This document shows positions 10,143 through 19,010 of a DNA stretch of 40,864 nt, piece by piece. Position 1 is the stretch's first letter; each line of letters starts with the position of its first letter. Source of the DNA: Clostridiales bacterium (GTDB taxonomy: Bacteria > Bacillota > Clostridia > Peptostreptococcales > Acidaminobacteraceae); the NCBI GenBank assembly GCA_030446305.1, contig JASUSA010000028.1:1-40864 (forward strand), read 5' to 3'. The position numbers were made by a program, and so were the translations under genes. The notes under the pieces are model-generated. The model made no database searches. It was not told the DNA's origin and worked only from the letters and a program-made list of their open reading frames with translations.

Positions 10143-10168
10143 GAGCAGATGACAGTCTGCTCTTTTAT
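10143..10168 (+). terminator. Terminator of the miaB-hfq cluster
   Basis: GAGCAGA (10143-10149) pairs with TCTGCTC (10156-10162) over a 6-base loop, and TTTTATT follows. Confidence 0.85.
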
Positions 10169-10197
10169 TATGTAAATAGAAAGTTTTGTACTTTAAG

Positions 10198-10252
10198 ACT
10201 TATTGCGGACGATCTAGCCGCGATAAGTTGAAAGCGTAAATTAACACGTGTT
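10198..10252 (+). promoter_or_regulatory. Hairpin and palindrome upstream of the transketolase promoter
   Basis: ACTTATTGCGG (10198-10208) and CCGCGATAAGT (10218-10228) form an 11-bp stem with one G:U if transcribed. There is no T run, so it is not an obvious terminator. Just downstream lies the 10-bp palindrome AACACGTGTT (10243-10252), 4 bp before the -35 box of tkt, where an activator or repressor could sit. No known regulator is recognised. Confidence 0.35.
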
Positions 10253-10256
10253 TTCA

Positions 10257-10285
10257 TTGTGATTGCATGTAAAACACTTTATAAT
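10257..10285 (+). promoter_or_regulatory. Sigma-A promoter of tkt
   Basis: TTGTGA (10257-10262), a 17-bp spacer, and a consensus TATAAT (10280-10285). Confidence 0.65.
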
Positions 10286-10319
10286 GTTTATGATGATTAT
10301 TAAGAAAGGTTGGAAAACG

Positions 10320-12281
10320 ATGTTACAAGAGAAAATAATCAATACCATTCGCGTATTGTCTGCAGAGGCGATTGAAGCCGCTAATTCAGGTCATCCCGGC
10401 TTGCCGCTCGGCGCTGCACCAATGGCCTACACGCTTTGGGCCCATGAAATGAAACACAATCCGCTCAATCCTAAGTGGGACAACAGAGACCGATTTGTTC
10501 TCTCAGCGGGACATGGCTCTATGCTGATGTATTCACTGCTGCACCTCTTTGATTACGGTTTGCCAATGGATGAAATCAAACAGTTTAGACAACTTAACAG
10601 TTTGACGCCAGGCCATCCGGAATACGGTCATACAAAAGGCATTGAGATATCAACCGGGCCGCTCGGACAAGGAATTGCGAATGCAGTCGGCTTTGCTATG
10701 GCTGAAGCGCATTTAGCTGCTAAATTTAATACACCTGAACACAAGGTCGTTGATCACTACACCTTTGCACTCTCTGGAGATGGCTGTCTCATGGAGGGGA
10801 TCTCTTATGAAGCGGCTTCATTGGCGGGCACGCTGAAACTTGGCAAACTTATATTGATGTACGATTCCAATCAAATCACCATTGAAGGCAATACCTCGAT
10901 AGCGTTTACGGAAAGTGTATCAAAGCGCTTTGAAGCTATGAACTGGCAGGTACTTGAAGTTAATGACGGCAATGATATTGATGCCATTCAGGCGGCACTA
11001 AAAGTTGCTAAACTCGAAAAGGACAAACCGACGATTATTATTGTTAAAACGATTATCGGTTATGGCTGTCCGTCGAAGCAGGGTTCACATAAAGTACACG
11101 GCTCGCCGCTGGGCGCAGACGGCATTGCAGAAATGAAAAAGTTTTTGGAAATGCCGGAAGAACCGTTCTTCGTAGATGAAGATGTGAAACTCTTCATGAA
11201 GAAAAAAGTACAAATTCTCGCTGAAGAAGAACACGAATGGCATACGATGTTTACAGCATATGAAGCGGCTAATCCTGAACTCGCCGCTGAATACAAAGCA
11301 TGGTTTTCAGGGGAAGCACCAATGGATTTTCTCGAATCAGAGGCATTTTGGTCTTATTCAGAAAAAGCGGCTTCCAGAAGTTCATCCGGCAAAGTTCTAA
11401 ACAAAATTGCAGAAGTAATGCCTAATTTAATTGGTGGATCTGCCGACTTGGCACCTTCCAATAACTCGGATATGAAGGCAAGAGGATCATTTAGTGCTGA
11501 AGACTACTATGGCTCTAACCTACATTTCGGCGTTCGCGAACATGCGATGACGGCAATTGTAAACGGCATGCAGGCACATGGTGGATTAAAAGCATATGCA
11601 GCGACATTCTTTGTCTTTTCAGATTATATGAAACCGGCGATTAGACTGGCGGCAATGATGAAATTGCCTGTTACCTATATATTGACGCATGACAGCATTG
11701 GCGTAGGCGAAGACGGTCCGACACATCAGCCAATTGAACAATTGGCAATGCTTAGATCCATTCCAAACCTCAATGTTATTCGCCCTGCTGATGCAAGGGA
11801 AGTAACTGCTGCATGGTATACGGCGATGACCAGTAAGGAAACGCCAACGGCACTGGTACTGTCGAGACAAAACCTTGAAGTGCTGGAAGGTTCGTCAAGA
11901 GAAGCATTAAAGGGCGCATATGTCGTTTCAGAAGCTGCTGGTGCGCCAAAGGCAATTTTAATTGGAACGGGCTCTGAAGTTGGCGTAGCCATGAAAGCAC
12001 AGGCAATATTGAAAGATGCCGGTATAGATGTGCGCGTTGTATCAATGCCATGCCAAGAATTGTTCGAAGCACAGACGGATGAATATAAAGCGTCTATTCT
12101 GCCGAAAGAAGTGCCAACCGTATCCATTGAAGCCGCAACGACCTTTGGTTGGGCAAAATATGCGGATCTCACCATTGGACGCGATGACTTTGGTCTCTCT
12201 GCACCGGGCAATGTCCTCTTTGACCTCTTTGGCTTTACGGGTGAAAAAGTGGCTGAAAAAGTAAAGGCATTATTAGCATAG
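10320..12281 (+). CDS. tkt: Transketolase
   Basis: A thiamine-diphosphate enzyme of 653 residues that moves two-carbon units between sugar phosphates in the non-oxidative pentose phosphate pathway, supplying ribose-5-phosphate and erythrose-4-phosphate. Family motifs are [15 protein letters not shown] near the N-terminus, the ThDP/Mg site [13 protein letters not shown] with the partner Asn in [10 protein letters not shown], the catalytic Glu in [11 protein letters not shown], and [16 protein letters not shown] in the pyrimidine-binding domain. GAAAGG upstream supports the ATG at 10320; an in-frame extension of 19 codons overlaps the -10 region and is rejected. It has its own promoter. No clear terminator was found after it. 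Confidence 0.97.
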   Translation: MLQEKIINTIRVLSAEAIEAANSGHPGLPLGAAPMAYTLWAHEMKHNPLNPKWDNRDRFVLSAGHGSMLMYSLLHLFDYGLPMDEIKQFRQLNSLTPGHPEYGHTKGIEISTGPLGQGIANAVGFAMAEAHLAAKFNTPEHKVVDHYTFALSGDGCLMEGISYEAASLAGTLKLGKLILMYDSNQITIEGNTSIAFTESVSKRFEAMNWQVLEVNDGNDIDAIQAALKVAKLEKDKPTIIIVKTIIGYGCPSKQGSHKVHGSPLGADGIAEMKKFLEMPEEPFFVDEDVKLFMKKKVQILAEEEHEWHTMFTAYEAANPELAAEYKAWFSGEAPMDFLESEAFWSYSEKAASRSSSGKVLNKIAEVMPNLIGGSADLAPSNNSDMKARGSFSAEDYYGSNLHFGVREHAMTAIVNGMQAHGGLKAYAATFFVFSDYMKPAIRLAAMMKLPVTYILTHDSIGVGEDGPTHQPIEQLAMLRSIPNLNVIRPADAREVTAAWYTAMTSKETPTALVLSRQNLEVLEGSSREALKGAYVVSEAAGAPKAILIGTGSEVGVAMKAQAILKDAGIDVRVVSMPCQELFEAQTDEYKASILPKEVPTVSIEAATTFGWAKYADLTIGRDDFGLSAPGNVLFDLFGFTGEKVAEKVKALLA

Positions 12282-12473
12282 AACGGGAACTCTTCTCCGT
12301 GAACCGGCAGTCTGTCGGATACCAACAGATATCAGATGAATGATGAGCTTGCTGGTGCAGACAATAAGCTGAATAGTTAAACAATTTTAAATTATATGAT
12401 TTGAATTGTCGTTATATAACGCATGAATTTAATGATTAACCCAAAAACGTTCTGCTATTTTATCAAAAAAGGG
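12282..12473. other. Intergenic stretch between tkt and the pfl promoter
   Basis: No coding sequence, convincing promoter or strong terminator is visible. Only short weak inverted repeats occur just after the tkt stop. Confidence 0.4.
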
Positions 12474-12502
12474 TTTACAGGGCAGGCGATACCGTTTATA
12501 AT
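12474..12502 (+). promoter_or_regulatory. Promoter of the pflB leader
   Basis: TTTACA (12474-12479), a 17-bp spacer, and consensus TATAAT (12497-12502). Transcription would start near 12510, immediately ahead of the riboswitch aptamer. Confidence 0.8.
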
Positions 12503-12519
12503 GACATTGAAATAACATC

Positions 12520-12595
12520 CTCAAGACTGGCGGAAAAAGTGGAGTTTACCACGAGGGATTGAGGAATTGATGCAAGAACAGCCGACCGCCTGGGC
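12520..12595 (+). promoter_or_regulatory. ZTP riboswitch (pfl motif) controlling pflB
   Basis: The leader RNA contains the conserved parts of the ZMP/ZTP riboswitch in order. GACTGGCGGA (about 12525-12534) is followed by the GTGG (12539-12542) and CCAC (12549-12552) stem, then the GAGGGATTGAG segment. At the 3' end comes the near-invariant CCGCCTGGGC (12586-12595), which forms the pseudoknot and ligand pocket. This class senses 5-aminoimidazole-4-carboxamide riboside 5'-mono- or triphosphate, which accumulates when 10-formyl-tetrahydrofolate is short. A terminator overlaps the 3' element, so ligand binding should block termination and switch pflB on; the formate made by PFL can feed 10-formyl-THF synthesis. 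The class and its link to pfl genes are established; the switching mode here is inferred. Confidence 0.93.
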
Positions 12596-12626
12596 GCCAA
12601 TAGCCTAGGTGTGTCGGTTTTTTATT
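12582..12626 (+). terminator. Riboswitch-controlled terminator in the pflB leader
   Basis: CCGAC (12582-12586) pairs with GTCGG (12613-12617). The inner GCCTGGGC (12588-12595) pairs with GCCTAGGT with two G:U pairs, and TTTTTT follows at 12618-12623. The 5' arm is the conserved CCGCCTGGGC of the aptamer, so aptamer and terminator are mutually exclusive. Confidence 0.9.
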
Positions 12627-12738
12627 GACTAAGCATGACGAAGAAGATTTGAAATATGAAGTGTTTTGAGGATGTTTCAACCGCGAAACACAATTGCACA
12701 AATCTAATTGGCATATAGTGATGAATGCATCCGGCACA

Positions 12739-12766
12739 CCTAATCAATGATGAAGTGATTAGGAGG
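12739..12766 (+). promoter_or_regulatory. Hairpin touching the pflB ribosome binding site
   Basis: CCTAATCA (12739-12746) and TGATTAGG (12756-12763) form a perfect 8-bp stem with a 9-base loop. The last three bases of the stem are the first three of the AGGAGG ribosome binding site (12761-12766), nine bases before the pflB ATG. This could hold down initiation or stabilise the processed mRNA 5' end. Confidence 0.6.
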
Positions 12767-12774
12767 AAAAGAAC

Positions 12775-14997
12775 ATGGCTTGGAATGGATTTGTTAAAGG
12801 AAATTGGTGTGAAAGCATTGATGTACAGAATTTTATTGCGGTTAATCGCACCCCTTATGTAGGCGATCAATCATTTCTAGAGGCGTCAACAGCGCGTACA
12901 GATAGATTGATGGCCTATTTCAATGCGCTGAAAAAAGAAGAAGCAAAACGCGGGGGGGTACTTGATATCGACACCGAACGCGTCAGTTCTTTGCTCAGCT
13001 ATCCAAAAGGTGTAATGGCGGGATACGATGAAATTATTTTTGGCCTTCAGACAGATCAGCCGCTAAAACGAGGTGTTAATCCTTTCGGCGGCATTAGAAT
13101 GGCAAGACAGGCCTGTGAGGCCTATGGCTATCAATTGTCTGATACGGTTGAAGAACATTTTAAATACAAGACGACCCATAACGAAGGGGTTTTTAGAGTT
13201 TACTCAGATGAGATCAAGGCGATGCGCAAGGCAGGTGTCATTACCGGACTTCCCGATGCCTATGGCCGAGGTCGTGTCATTGGCGATTACAGAAGAATTG
13301 CACTTTATGGTGTTGACTACCTTATTGAACAAAAGCGTATTGACAAAAAACGCATTGCAGATGGGCCGATGCTCCAACACACGATTCAGCTTTCAGAAGA
13401 ACTTTACAAACAAATTGATTTCCTTAAAAAGCTTAAAGCGATGGCGGCTGAATACGGTCATGATATTGGCAAGCCGGCAGTTGATACGGTTGAAGCGGTT
13501 CAATGGACATATTATGGTTATTTGGCTGGGATAAAAGAACAAAATGGCGCAGCGATGTCTCTTGGACGCGTCAGTACGTTTATTGATATTTATGCAGAAC
13601 GCGATATGGCAGAGGGTCGATACGATGAAAAGGCAATTCAAGAGATTATTGATGATTTTGTTATAAAGCTCAGAATGGCGCGTCAACTGCGCACACCGGA
13701 CTACAACGAACTCTTTGCAGGCGATCCGCTCTGGGTGACTGAGGCGATTGGCGGCATGGGGCTCGACGGCAAAACACTGGTGACGAAGACCAGTTTCCGC
13801 TTCTTGCACACGCTTACCAACTTGGGGCCTGCACCGGAACCCAATATGACGGTACTTTGGTCAAATGATTTGCCGGAAGGGTTTAAAAAATACTGTGCGG
13901 AACTTTCAATCCTCACCGATGCCATTCAGTATGAAAACGATGATCTGATGCGTCCGCTCTATGGTGATGACTATGGTATTGCCTGCTGCGTTTCTGCGAT
14001 GAAAATTGGGAAAGACATGCAGTTTTTTGGTGCCCGAAGCAATTTACCAAAGACTTTCTCCATTGCGCTTAACGGCGGCTATGATACAATGACGGCAATG
14101 CAGATTGGGCCAGCCATGCAGGTGATGGATGACGAGGTGCTCGATTTTGACAAAGTCTGGGCACGACTTGACAGCTATTTGGAATGGCTGTGTGATAAAT
14201 ACGTCAACACGATGAATATCATTCACTTTATGCATGATAAATACGCTTATGAAAAGACGCAGATGGCGCTGCATGATACAGAAGTACACCGTTATATGGC
14301 ATTTGGAATCGCGGGGCTGTCTGTGTTAACGGACTCGCTTTCAGCAATTAAATACGCATCTGTAAAACCCATTAAAAATGCACAAGGCTATATTACAGAT
14401 TATGAAGTAACTGGCGATTTCCCGAAATACGGCAACGATCTGGACGAAGTGGATTCGATTGCTGTTGCACTGACAGATAGCTTTATTGAAAAATTAAAGA
14501 AACACGAGACATACCGTCAGGCAGAGCACACCGTTTCAATTCTGACGATAACTTCCAATGTGGTTTATGGCATTAAAACGGACAATACACCTGATGGCAG
14601 AAGAAAGGGCATGCCTTTTGCACCTGGCGCTAACCCAATGCACGGCAGAGATAAAAATGGGGCGCTTGCATCGCTGAATTCGGTAGCAAAATTATCATTT
14701 GACAGTTGTCGAGACGGGATTTCCTGCACTTTTTCAATAACGCCGCATACGCTTGGCACTGTCATTGACACACAGTCGGAAAATCTCGTCAACATTATGG
14801 ACGGCTATTTTGGACAGCAGGCACATCATTTAAACGTCAATGTACTTAACCGTGAGAAATTGGTGGATGCCATGGAAAATCCGGACAAGTATCCAAATCT
14901 GACGATTCGCGTATCCGGTTATGCCGTCAATTTTAATCAATTGAGCCGAAGACAGCAGGAAGAAGTAATACAAAGAACCTACCATGAGCAGCTTTAA
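12775..14997 (+). CDS. pflB: Formate C-acetyltransferase (pyruvate formate-lyase)
   Basis: A glycyl-radical enzyme of 740 residues that converts pyruvate and CoA to acetyl-CoA and formate under anaerobic conditions. The catalytic cysteine pair is Cys404-Cys405 in [13 protein letters not shown]. The radical glycine is Gly715 in RVSGYAVNF, near the C-terminus as expected. The N-terminus ([21 protein letters not shown]) and [20 protein letters not shown] are typical PFL rather than diol-dehydratase-like glycyl-radical sequence. The start has AGGAGG 8 bases upstream. Expression appears to be under the ZTP riboswitch, and the activase gene follows after about 155 bp. Confidence 0.97.
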   Translation: MAWNGFVKGNWCESIDVQNFIAVNRTPYVGDQSFLEASTARTDRLMAYFNALKKEEAKRGGVLDIDTERVSSLLSYPKGVMAGYDEIIFGLQTDQPLKRGVNPFGGIRMARQACEAYGYQLSDTVEEHFKYKTTHNEGVFRVYSDEIKAMRKAGVITGLPDAYGRGRVIGDYRRIALYGVDYLIEQKRIDKKRIADGPMLQHTIQLSEELYKQIDFLKKLKAMAAEYGHDIGKPAVDTVEAVQWTYYGYLAGIKEQNGAAMSLGRVSTFIDIYAERDMAEGRYDEKAIQEIIDDFVIKLRMARQLRTPDYNELFAGDPLWVTEAIGGMGLDGKTLVTKTSFRFLHTLTNLGPAPEPNMTVLWSNDLPEGFKKYCAELSILTDAIQYENDDLMRPLYGDDYGIACCVSAMKIGKDMQFFGARSNLPKTFSIALNGGYDTMTAMQIGPAMQVMDDEVLDFDKVWARLDSYLEWLCDKYVNTMNIIHFMHDKYAYEKTQMALHDTEVHRYMAFGIAGLSVLTDSLSAIKYASVKPIKNAQGYITDYEVTGDFPKYGNDLDEVDSIAVALTDSFIEKLKKHETYRQAEHTVSILTITSNVVYGIKTDNTPDGRRKGMPFAPGANPMHGRDKNGALASLNSVAKLSFDSCRDGISCTFSITPHTLGTVIDTQSENLVNIMDGYFGQQAHHLNVNVLNREKLVDAMENPDKYPNLTIRVSGYAVNFNQLSRRQQEEVIQRTYHEQL

Positions 14998-15022
14998 GAC
15001 TGTATTCACTTGAAATGTTTGC

Positions 15023-15049
15023 CATGCGTTGCCGTATGTGTGACGCATG
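15023..15049 (+). other. Hairpin between pflB and pflA
   Basis: CATGCGT (15023-15029) and ACGCATG (15043-15049) form a perfect 7-bp stem, followed closely by CGCTTTT. It may be a partial terminator or processing site lowering pflA relative to pflB. Confidence 0.4.
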
Positions 15050-15154
15050 ACGCTTTTCGTAGACATTTTGGCGTTGCATTTTCAGATCGGGATCGCTTGA
15101 CTGGATGAAGGTCGCAGGTATCTGGTGTAATTTAGTTGATTAGAAGAGGTAATG

Positions 15155-15859
15155 ATGTTATTGCGTGTTCACAGTATAGAAACGTTAGGCGCTCTGGATG
15201 GGCCGGGTATTCGAACGGTTGTTTTTTTACAGGGCTGTCCGCTGCGCTGCGGGTATTGTCATAATCCGGATACATGGTCTTATGAGGCTGGTAAAATGAT
15301 GACGGAAGATGAACTCTTCCGTCGTATTTTAAGAATGAAACCCTATTTTAAAGACAGCGGCGGCGTTACGTTTTCAGGCGGCGAGCCGTTGAGACAGGCA
15401 CCGGCGCTGCTATCGCTGATGCATCGCCTAAAAAAGGAAGAAATCCATATGGCCATTGATACTTCCGGTGCCGTTTGGTCACAGGCTGTTGATGAAGTCA
15501 TTCACCTTGCCGATCTAATTCTCTTAGATATAAAGCATACGAACGCCGACGCTTTTTTTCAGCTCACAGGCGGTCAATTAAAGCAAGTGCTTGAATTTTT
15601 AGATGTTTTAAAACGCGATGCAATCCCTTATTGGATTAGGCAGGTGACTATTCCGGGGATTACGGATAGCGAGGCACAAATTGAACAATTGGGGAAAATA
15701 ACGGCATCTGACAGCAGAGAGCGCATTGAATTGCTGCCATTTCATAAGATGGGAATGACAAAGTGGGAAAAGCTTGGCATTTCATGCCCTTTAGCCGATG
15801 TAGCGCCAATGTCTGCAGCTGTGACTGAGCAATTACAGATTTATTTATCCAACATCTGA
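15155..15859 (+). CDS. pflA: Pyruvate formate-lyase activating enzyme
   Basis: A radical-SAM activase of 234 residues that uses a [4Fe-4S] cluster and S-adenosylmethionine to generate the glycyl radical on PFL. The cluster motif is GCPLRCGYCHNPDTW with Cys28, Cys32 and Cys35, preceded by the family segment LGALDGPGIRTVVFLQG. GVTFSGGEPLRQ is the SAM-binding GGE motif, and ELLPFHKMGMTKWEKLG is the typical C-terminal region. Two adjacent ATGs occur at 15152 and 15155; the second is better spaced from AGAGG (15145-15149). It is downstream of pflB on the same strand and probably shares its riboswitch-controlled transcript. Confidence 0.96.
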   Translation: MLLRVHSIETLGALDGPGIRTVVFLQGCPLRCGYCHNPDTWSYEAGKMMTEDELFRRILRMKPYFKDSGGVTFSGGEPLRQAPALLSLMHRLKKEEIHMAIDTSGAVWSQAVDEVIHLADLILLDIKHTNADAFFQLTGGQLKQVLEFLDVLKRDAIPYWIRQVTIPGITDSEAQIEQLGKITASDSRERIELLPFHKMGMTKWEKLGISCPLADVAPMSAAVTEQLQIYLSNI

Positions 15860-15877
15860 ACACTGTTAAAATTCATA

Positions 15878-15906
15878 TTGAAAAAACAAGAAGACTGTTT
15901 TAAATA
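15878..15906 (+). promoter_or_regulatory. Candidate promoter of the DUF1667 gene
   Basis: TTGAAA (15878-15883), a 17-bp spacer, and TAAATA (15901-15906). Confidence 0.5.
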
Positions 15907-15976
15907 GGGACTTTTTGGATATCTATATCAATAGGCGTAACGATACAGTCGTCATTTGATAAAGAGGTGAGTCAAT

Positions 15977-16351
15977 ATGAAAAGTATTCATGTGAACGAA
16001 ATCGTGTGCACGCTATGCGCAACTCACTGTAAACTTTCTATCGAACTAGACGGTCCGGATGGTCAGATTAAAAACGTGTATGGTAGTCGTTGCAGCAGAG
16101 GTTATGAATACATAAGCCAATGTCGTTCAGATCAGCCGTGTATGATACCGACGAGTGTTCGTGTCAACAGTCACACGTATGAAAGATTGCCGGTCAACTC
16201 AGATGCACCGCTTCCGAAAAATAAAATTCCGGATGCGATGATGGTGATTAGAAATGTCGAAGTAACACCACCTGTGAAATCAGGTGAGATCATTATTGAG
16301 AACATTCTCAATACCGGTGTAAACATTATTTCAACAAAATCTCTATTGTGA
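15977..16351 (+). CDS. DUF1667 family cysteine-rich protein
   Basis: A protein of 124 residues resembling DUF1667. The N-terminal half is rich in cysteines (Cys11, Cys14 and Cys18 in VCTLCATHC, then SRCSRGYEY and QCRSDQPC), suggesting a metal or Fe-S site. The C-terminal half, with AMMVIRNVEVTPPVKSGEII, matches the usual end of the family. In many Firmicutes DUF1667 is encoded with a glycerol-3-phosphate dehydrogenase and an FAD-dependent oxidoreductase. Here it stands alone, 118 bp after pflA and before a terminator, so that partner must be elsewhere if it exists. The start has AAGAGGTGA upstream. The biochemical role is unknown. Confidence 0.82.
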   Translation: MKSIHVNEIVCTLCATHCKLSIELDGPDGQIKNVYGSRCSRGYEYISQCRSDQPCMIPTSVRVNSHTYERLPVNSDAPLPKNKIPDAMMVIRNVEVTPPVKSGEIIIENILNTGVNIISTKSLL

Positions 16352-16363
16352 TAAGCTTTGCGT

Positions 16364-16417
16364 AAGCACTTGTTTAAATACCGCCACTATCGGTGTTATT
16401 TGGGCAGGTGCTTTTAA
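16364..16417 (+). terminator. Terminator after the DUF1667 gene
   Basis: A long imperfect stem: the arm beginning AAGCACTTG (16364-16384) pairs, with several G:U pairs, with the arm ending CAGGTGCTT (16391-16413). TTTTAACATTTTT follows. Confidence 0.75.
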
Positions 16418-16467
16418 CATTTTTATTAAGATCATATTACGAAGTGAAAACGAGTCGGTTCAATGGC

Positions 16468-16495
16468 TTGTGTCATGTTATTAATAAGGTATAAT
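16468..16495 (+). promoter_or_regulatory. Promoter of the lipoprotein/cyclase operon
   Basis: TTGTGT (16468-16473), a 16-bp spacer, and consensus TATAAT (16490-16495), about 30 bp before the lipoprotein start. Confidence 0.6.
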
Positions 16496-16526
16496 AGAGT
16501 TAAGTCTTATCAGTATGAGGTGCTAG

Positions 16527-18995
16527 ATGCAACAGCAAAAAAACAAAAAAACAATGATGACATACATAAAAATGATGGCGTTTTCTGCCATCATTGTCGC
16601 GATGGGCTTTGTAGGAGGATGTCAAAATCAGCCTGATCAAGAGCCGCCGGATTTAAGTGACACGGGTTCAGCGCAGCTTATGGATGTCGATTTTTATGCA
16701 ATGTTTGATTACAAAGTACATGAAACACTGCACTATGAGGGCACAGGTGAGTATTATCGAACAGATACCGTTGAACGCATCGACGATATCAAGTCACCTG
16801 AGAACTATCGGCTTTATCTTGTAGAGAGCAATCAAGAGGATATGTCAGATGGCGAAAGCGGCGATCTGTCATCACTTTATCAGTTAAAAGTGTCGGCGGA
16901 CAGCGTTTCGTATTTTTATAAAGAAGGCATTGAAACTGATTTATTGAAAAAGCCATTGGCGGTGGGCAATAAGTGGGATACAGAACGCCTTGATTCACAA
17001 TATGGGCTTATGGATGTTACAGCAACCATTATGGCAATTGAAGAAAATGGCGATATCGAAGTGCGGTATGAAGCAAAGGCAGACGATCAAGAACTCAATC
17101 TTTTTTCAAAAGTGCAAACGTTTCGTTTTAGTGCAGCGGATGGCGTCGTTGAAGTAGCGCTGGGCGATGGCGATACCGTCGTATCACAGCGCCTTGTCAA
17201 AACGGCATCATCGCCTGACAGTGACTATGTTTCCCGTTATGTCACCCCTTCTGAGACATTAAAGGCATTTTACCGTGGCGACGAGATGACTTTTTATGTA
17301 GAAGACGCCGTGAAAAAAGCATGGCTATGGCAATCAGAACATGATGATTCAGCGCTTTACAGTGCTTACGACGATTATTTAGATATGCTTGATTCGACTG
17401 ATATTCGTAGTGTCTCGCGTGCAAAGACGATGCTTAATTTATTTGCCGAACATACAGAAAATGATTTTGAATTGGTAGAGCGCTTTACGGATTTTTATGA
17501 ATGGATGATGGGCAACTTTGGTGTAGACCTTATCATTGGCGAATCAAATGATCCGATCACCTCTATTTTTGAATATTATCATTATGATGATGAAACAGGC
17601 GATCTTGTACTCATTTCGCCTTCGGAACAGGATAGCGCTGAATCTGCGGCGATTGCGAGGCTGTTGTCGGGTAACGGACTGGGGCTTTACATTGCTGAAG
17701 GCTACCCATACTTTGAGGCAATGCCGACTTATCTCGATCGATCCATGCCGGTGACATCTGATGAAATCAAGACTTTTTTAGCCTTTAAAAAAGAGCAGTA
17801 TAAAATATTCCCAATCTATTCTGAGGGATACCTTATTCAACAGCCGGATATTATTGCAGATGCAATGCACGTCTTTGAAATCGCAGCAGAATCGTATCCA
17901 AATGAACCGGCTTTTGATGATGCCACTTATTACGCCGATTATTTTTTCGAGATCCTCGCAGTACCGCTTTCCTTTGAAATGGATGGAACGAAGTATTATG
18001 CAGGCGGTTATATTCAGCCGGATTTTTATAAAGTTTATCAAAATTACATTGATAAATACCCTAAATCAAAATATACGGCAATTTTCAGAAAGATCATTGC
18101 CTATCTCGATTCTGCAAACGGCAAATATACAGAAGCGCTCAATCAGTATTTAAATGATCTAGGCTATGCAGCGGATTCCGAGATGATTCACGAAGCGACG
18201 CAGCAGTTGGCTGATTTTAAGGCGATTGAACGCAAGGCAACAGCAGCGAAACCTGTTCGCGCCAACCGCGTTGAAGTTTCTGACGGCATTTCGCTGATTG
18301 AAGCCATTGCACCTGATACGGAGATTGTTTTAAAAGCGGGACTCTATCAGATTCCATATGACAACTTTGGCAATCCATATGTTTCTTGTGAGGATGGCAC
18401 CTTAACCATTAAAGATCTGTCAGGTCTTACCATTGTGGCAGAGGGCGGAATCCAGGCTGATATTTTAACGGATACCTATATGGAAGTGATTAAACTCCAA
18501 TCCGTCTCCGATATCTATTTTGACAACTTGCGCGTAGGACATATCTATGCCTATTGTGTTGGCGACGTGATCGCCGTAAAGGATGGACACGATCTGCACT
18601 TTGACAACATGATTTTATTCGGCTGCGGTTATCGCGGCATTAACCTTGAAAATACTGAAGATGTTCATGTGACGAATAGCCTGATCAGCGATTGTCAAGC
18701 GAGTGCCATTAAGCTTGATCATGCATCTAATGTGACGGTCGCCAATAGCGGCCTTCTTCGGAACGGTGAACAGGTCCTGCAATTTGCATCTTCACGTGAT
18801 GTTTACTTTGAAAATGTTACAATAAGAGACAATAGCCTTATGATGTATGAGGGGCAAAATGGGTTAATCAAGATTGATGACACGCCTACGCTGGTATTTG
18901 ACAATGTCGCAATCTTTAAAATGGTAGATCAGCCAATGATAGAGGGAACAGGACAGATAATTGACAGCGACGGCAGTATCATTGCAGAAAAATAA
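16527..18995 (+). CDS. Large lipoprotein with C-terminal right-handed beta-helix domain
   Basis: An 822-residue exported protein. The N-terminus is a lipoprotein signal: lysine-rich start, hydrophobic core, then lipobox VGGC with the lipidated Cys at about residue 32. Residues 40-230 form an unrecognised beta-rich region. About 480-570 contain a TPR-like helical stretch (YQNYIDKYPKSKYTAIFRK). From about 585 to the end there are repeated strands such as DIYFDNLRVG, DLHFDNMILFGCGYRG, DVHVTNSLISDC and DVYFENVTIRDN, characteristic of a parallel beta-helix of the pectate-lyase/NosD type. That fold usually binds or cuts polysaccharide, but no catalytic residues can be assigned. The cyclase gene begins 15 bp later, so this is likely the extracellular member of a sensing operon. 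Confidence 0.85.
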   Translation: MQQQKNKKTMMTYIKMMAFSAIIVAMGFVGGCQNQPDQEPPDLSDTGSAQLMDVDFYAMFDYKVHETLHYEGTGEYYRTDTVERIDDIKSPENYRLYLVESNQEDMSDGESGDLSSLYQLKVSADSVSYFYKEGIETDLLKKPLAVGNKWDTERLDSQYGLMDVTATIMAIEENGDIEVRYEAKADDQELNLFSKVQTFRFSAADGVVEVALGDGDTVVSQRLVKTASSPDSDYVSRYVTPSETLKAFYRGDEMTFYVEDAVKKAWLWQSEHDDSALYSAYDDYLDMLDSTDIRSVSRAKTMLNLFAEHTENDFELVERFTDFYEWMMGNFGVDLIIGESNDPITSIFEYYHYDDETGDLVLISPSEQDSAESAAIARLLSGNGLGLYIAEGYPYFEAMPTYLDRSMPVTSDEIKTFLAFKKEQYKIFPIYSEGYLIQQPDIIADAMHVFEIAAESYPNEPAFDDATYYADYFFEILAVPLSFEMDGTKYYAGGYIQPDFYKVYQNYIDKYPKSKYTAIFRKIIAYLDSANGKYTEALNQYLNDLGYAADSEMIHEATQQLADFKAIERKATAAKPVRANRVEVSDGISLIEAIAPDTEIVLKAGLYQIPYDNFGNPYVSCEDGTLTIKDLSGLTIVAEGGIQADILTDTYMEVIKLQSVSDIYFDNLRVGHIYAYCVGDVIAVKDGHDLHFDNMILFGCGYRGINLENTEDVHVTNSLISDCQASAIKLDHASNVTVANSGLLRNGEQVLQFASSRDVYFENVTIRDNSLMMYEGQNGLIKIDDTPTLVFDNVAIFKMVDQPMIEGTGQIIDSDGSIIAEK

Positions 18996-19010
18996 TGTGT
19001 GGAGGCACTT

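Noticed and set aside
11726..12325. Minus-strand open frame of 199 codons inside tkt
   Set aside because: Entirely antisense to conserved transketolase sequence, without a ribosome binding site or recognisable domain.
12546..12737. Minus-strand short open frame across the pflB leader
   Set aside because: The region is a structured riboswitch leader on the plus strand; the frame has no coding signs.
13073..13534. Plus-strand open frame of 153 codons inside pflB
   Set aside because: Out of frame with the conserved PFL sequence; a shadow.
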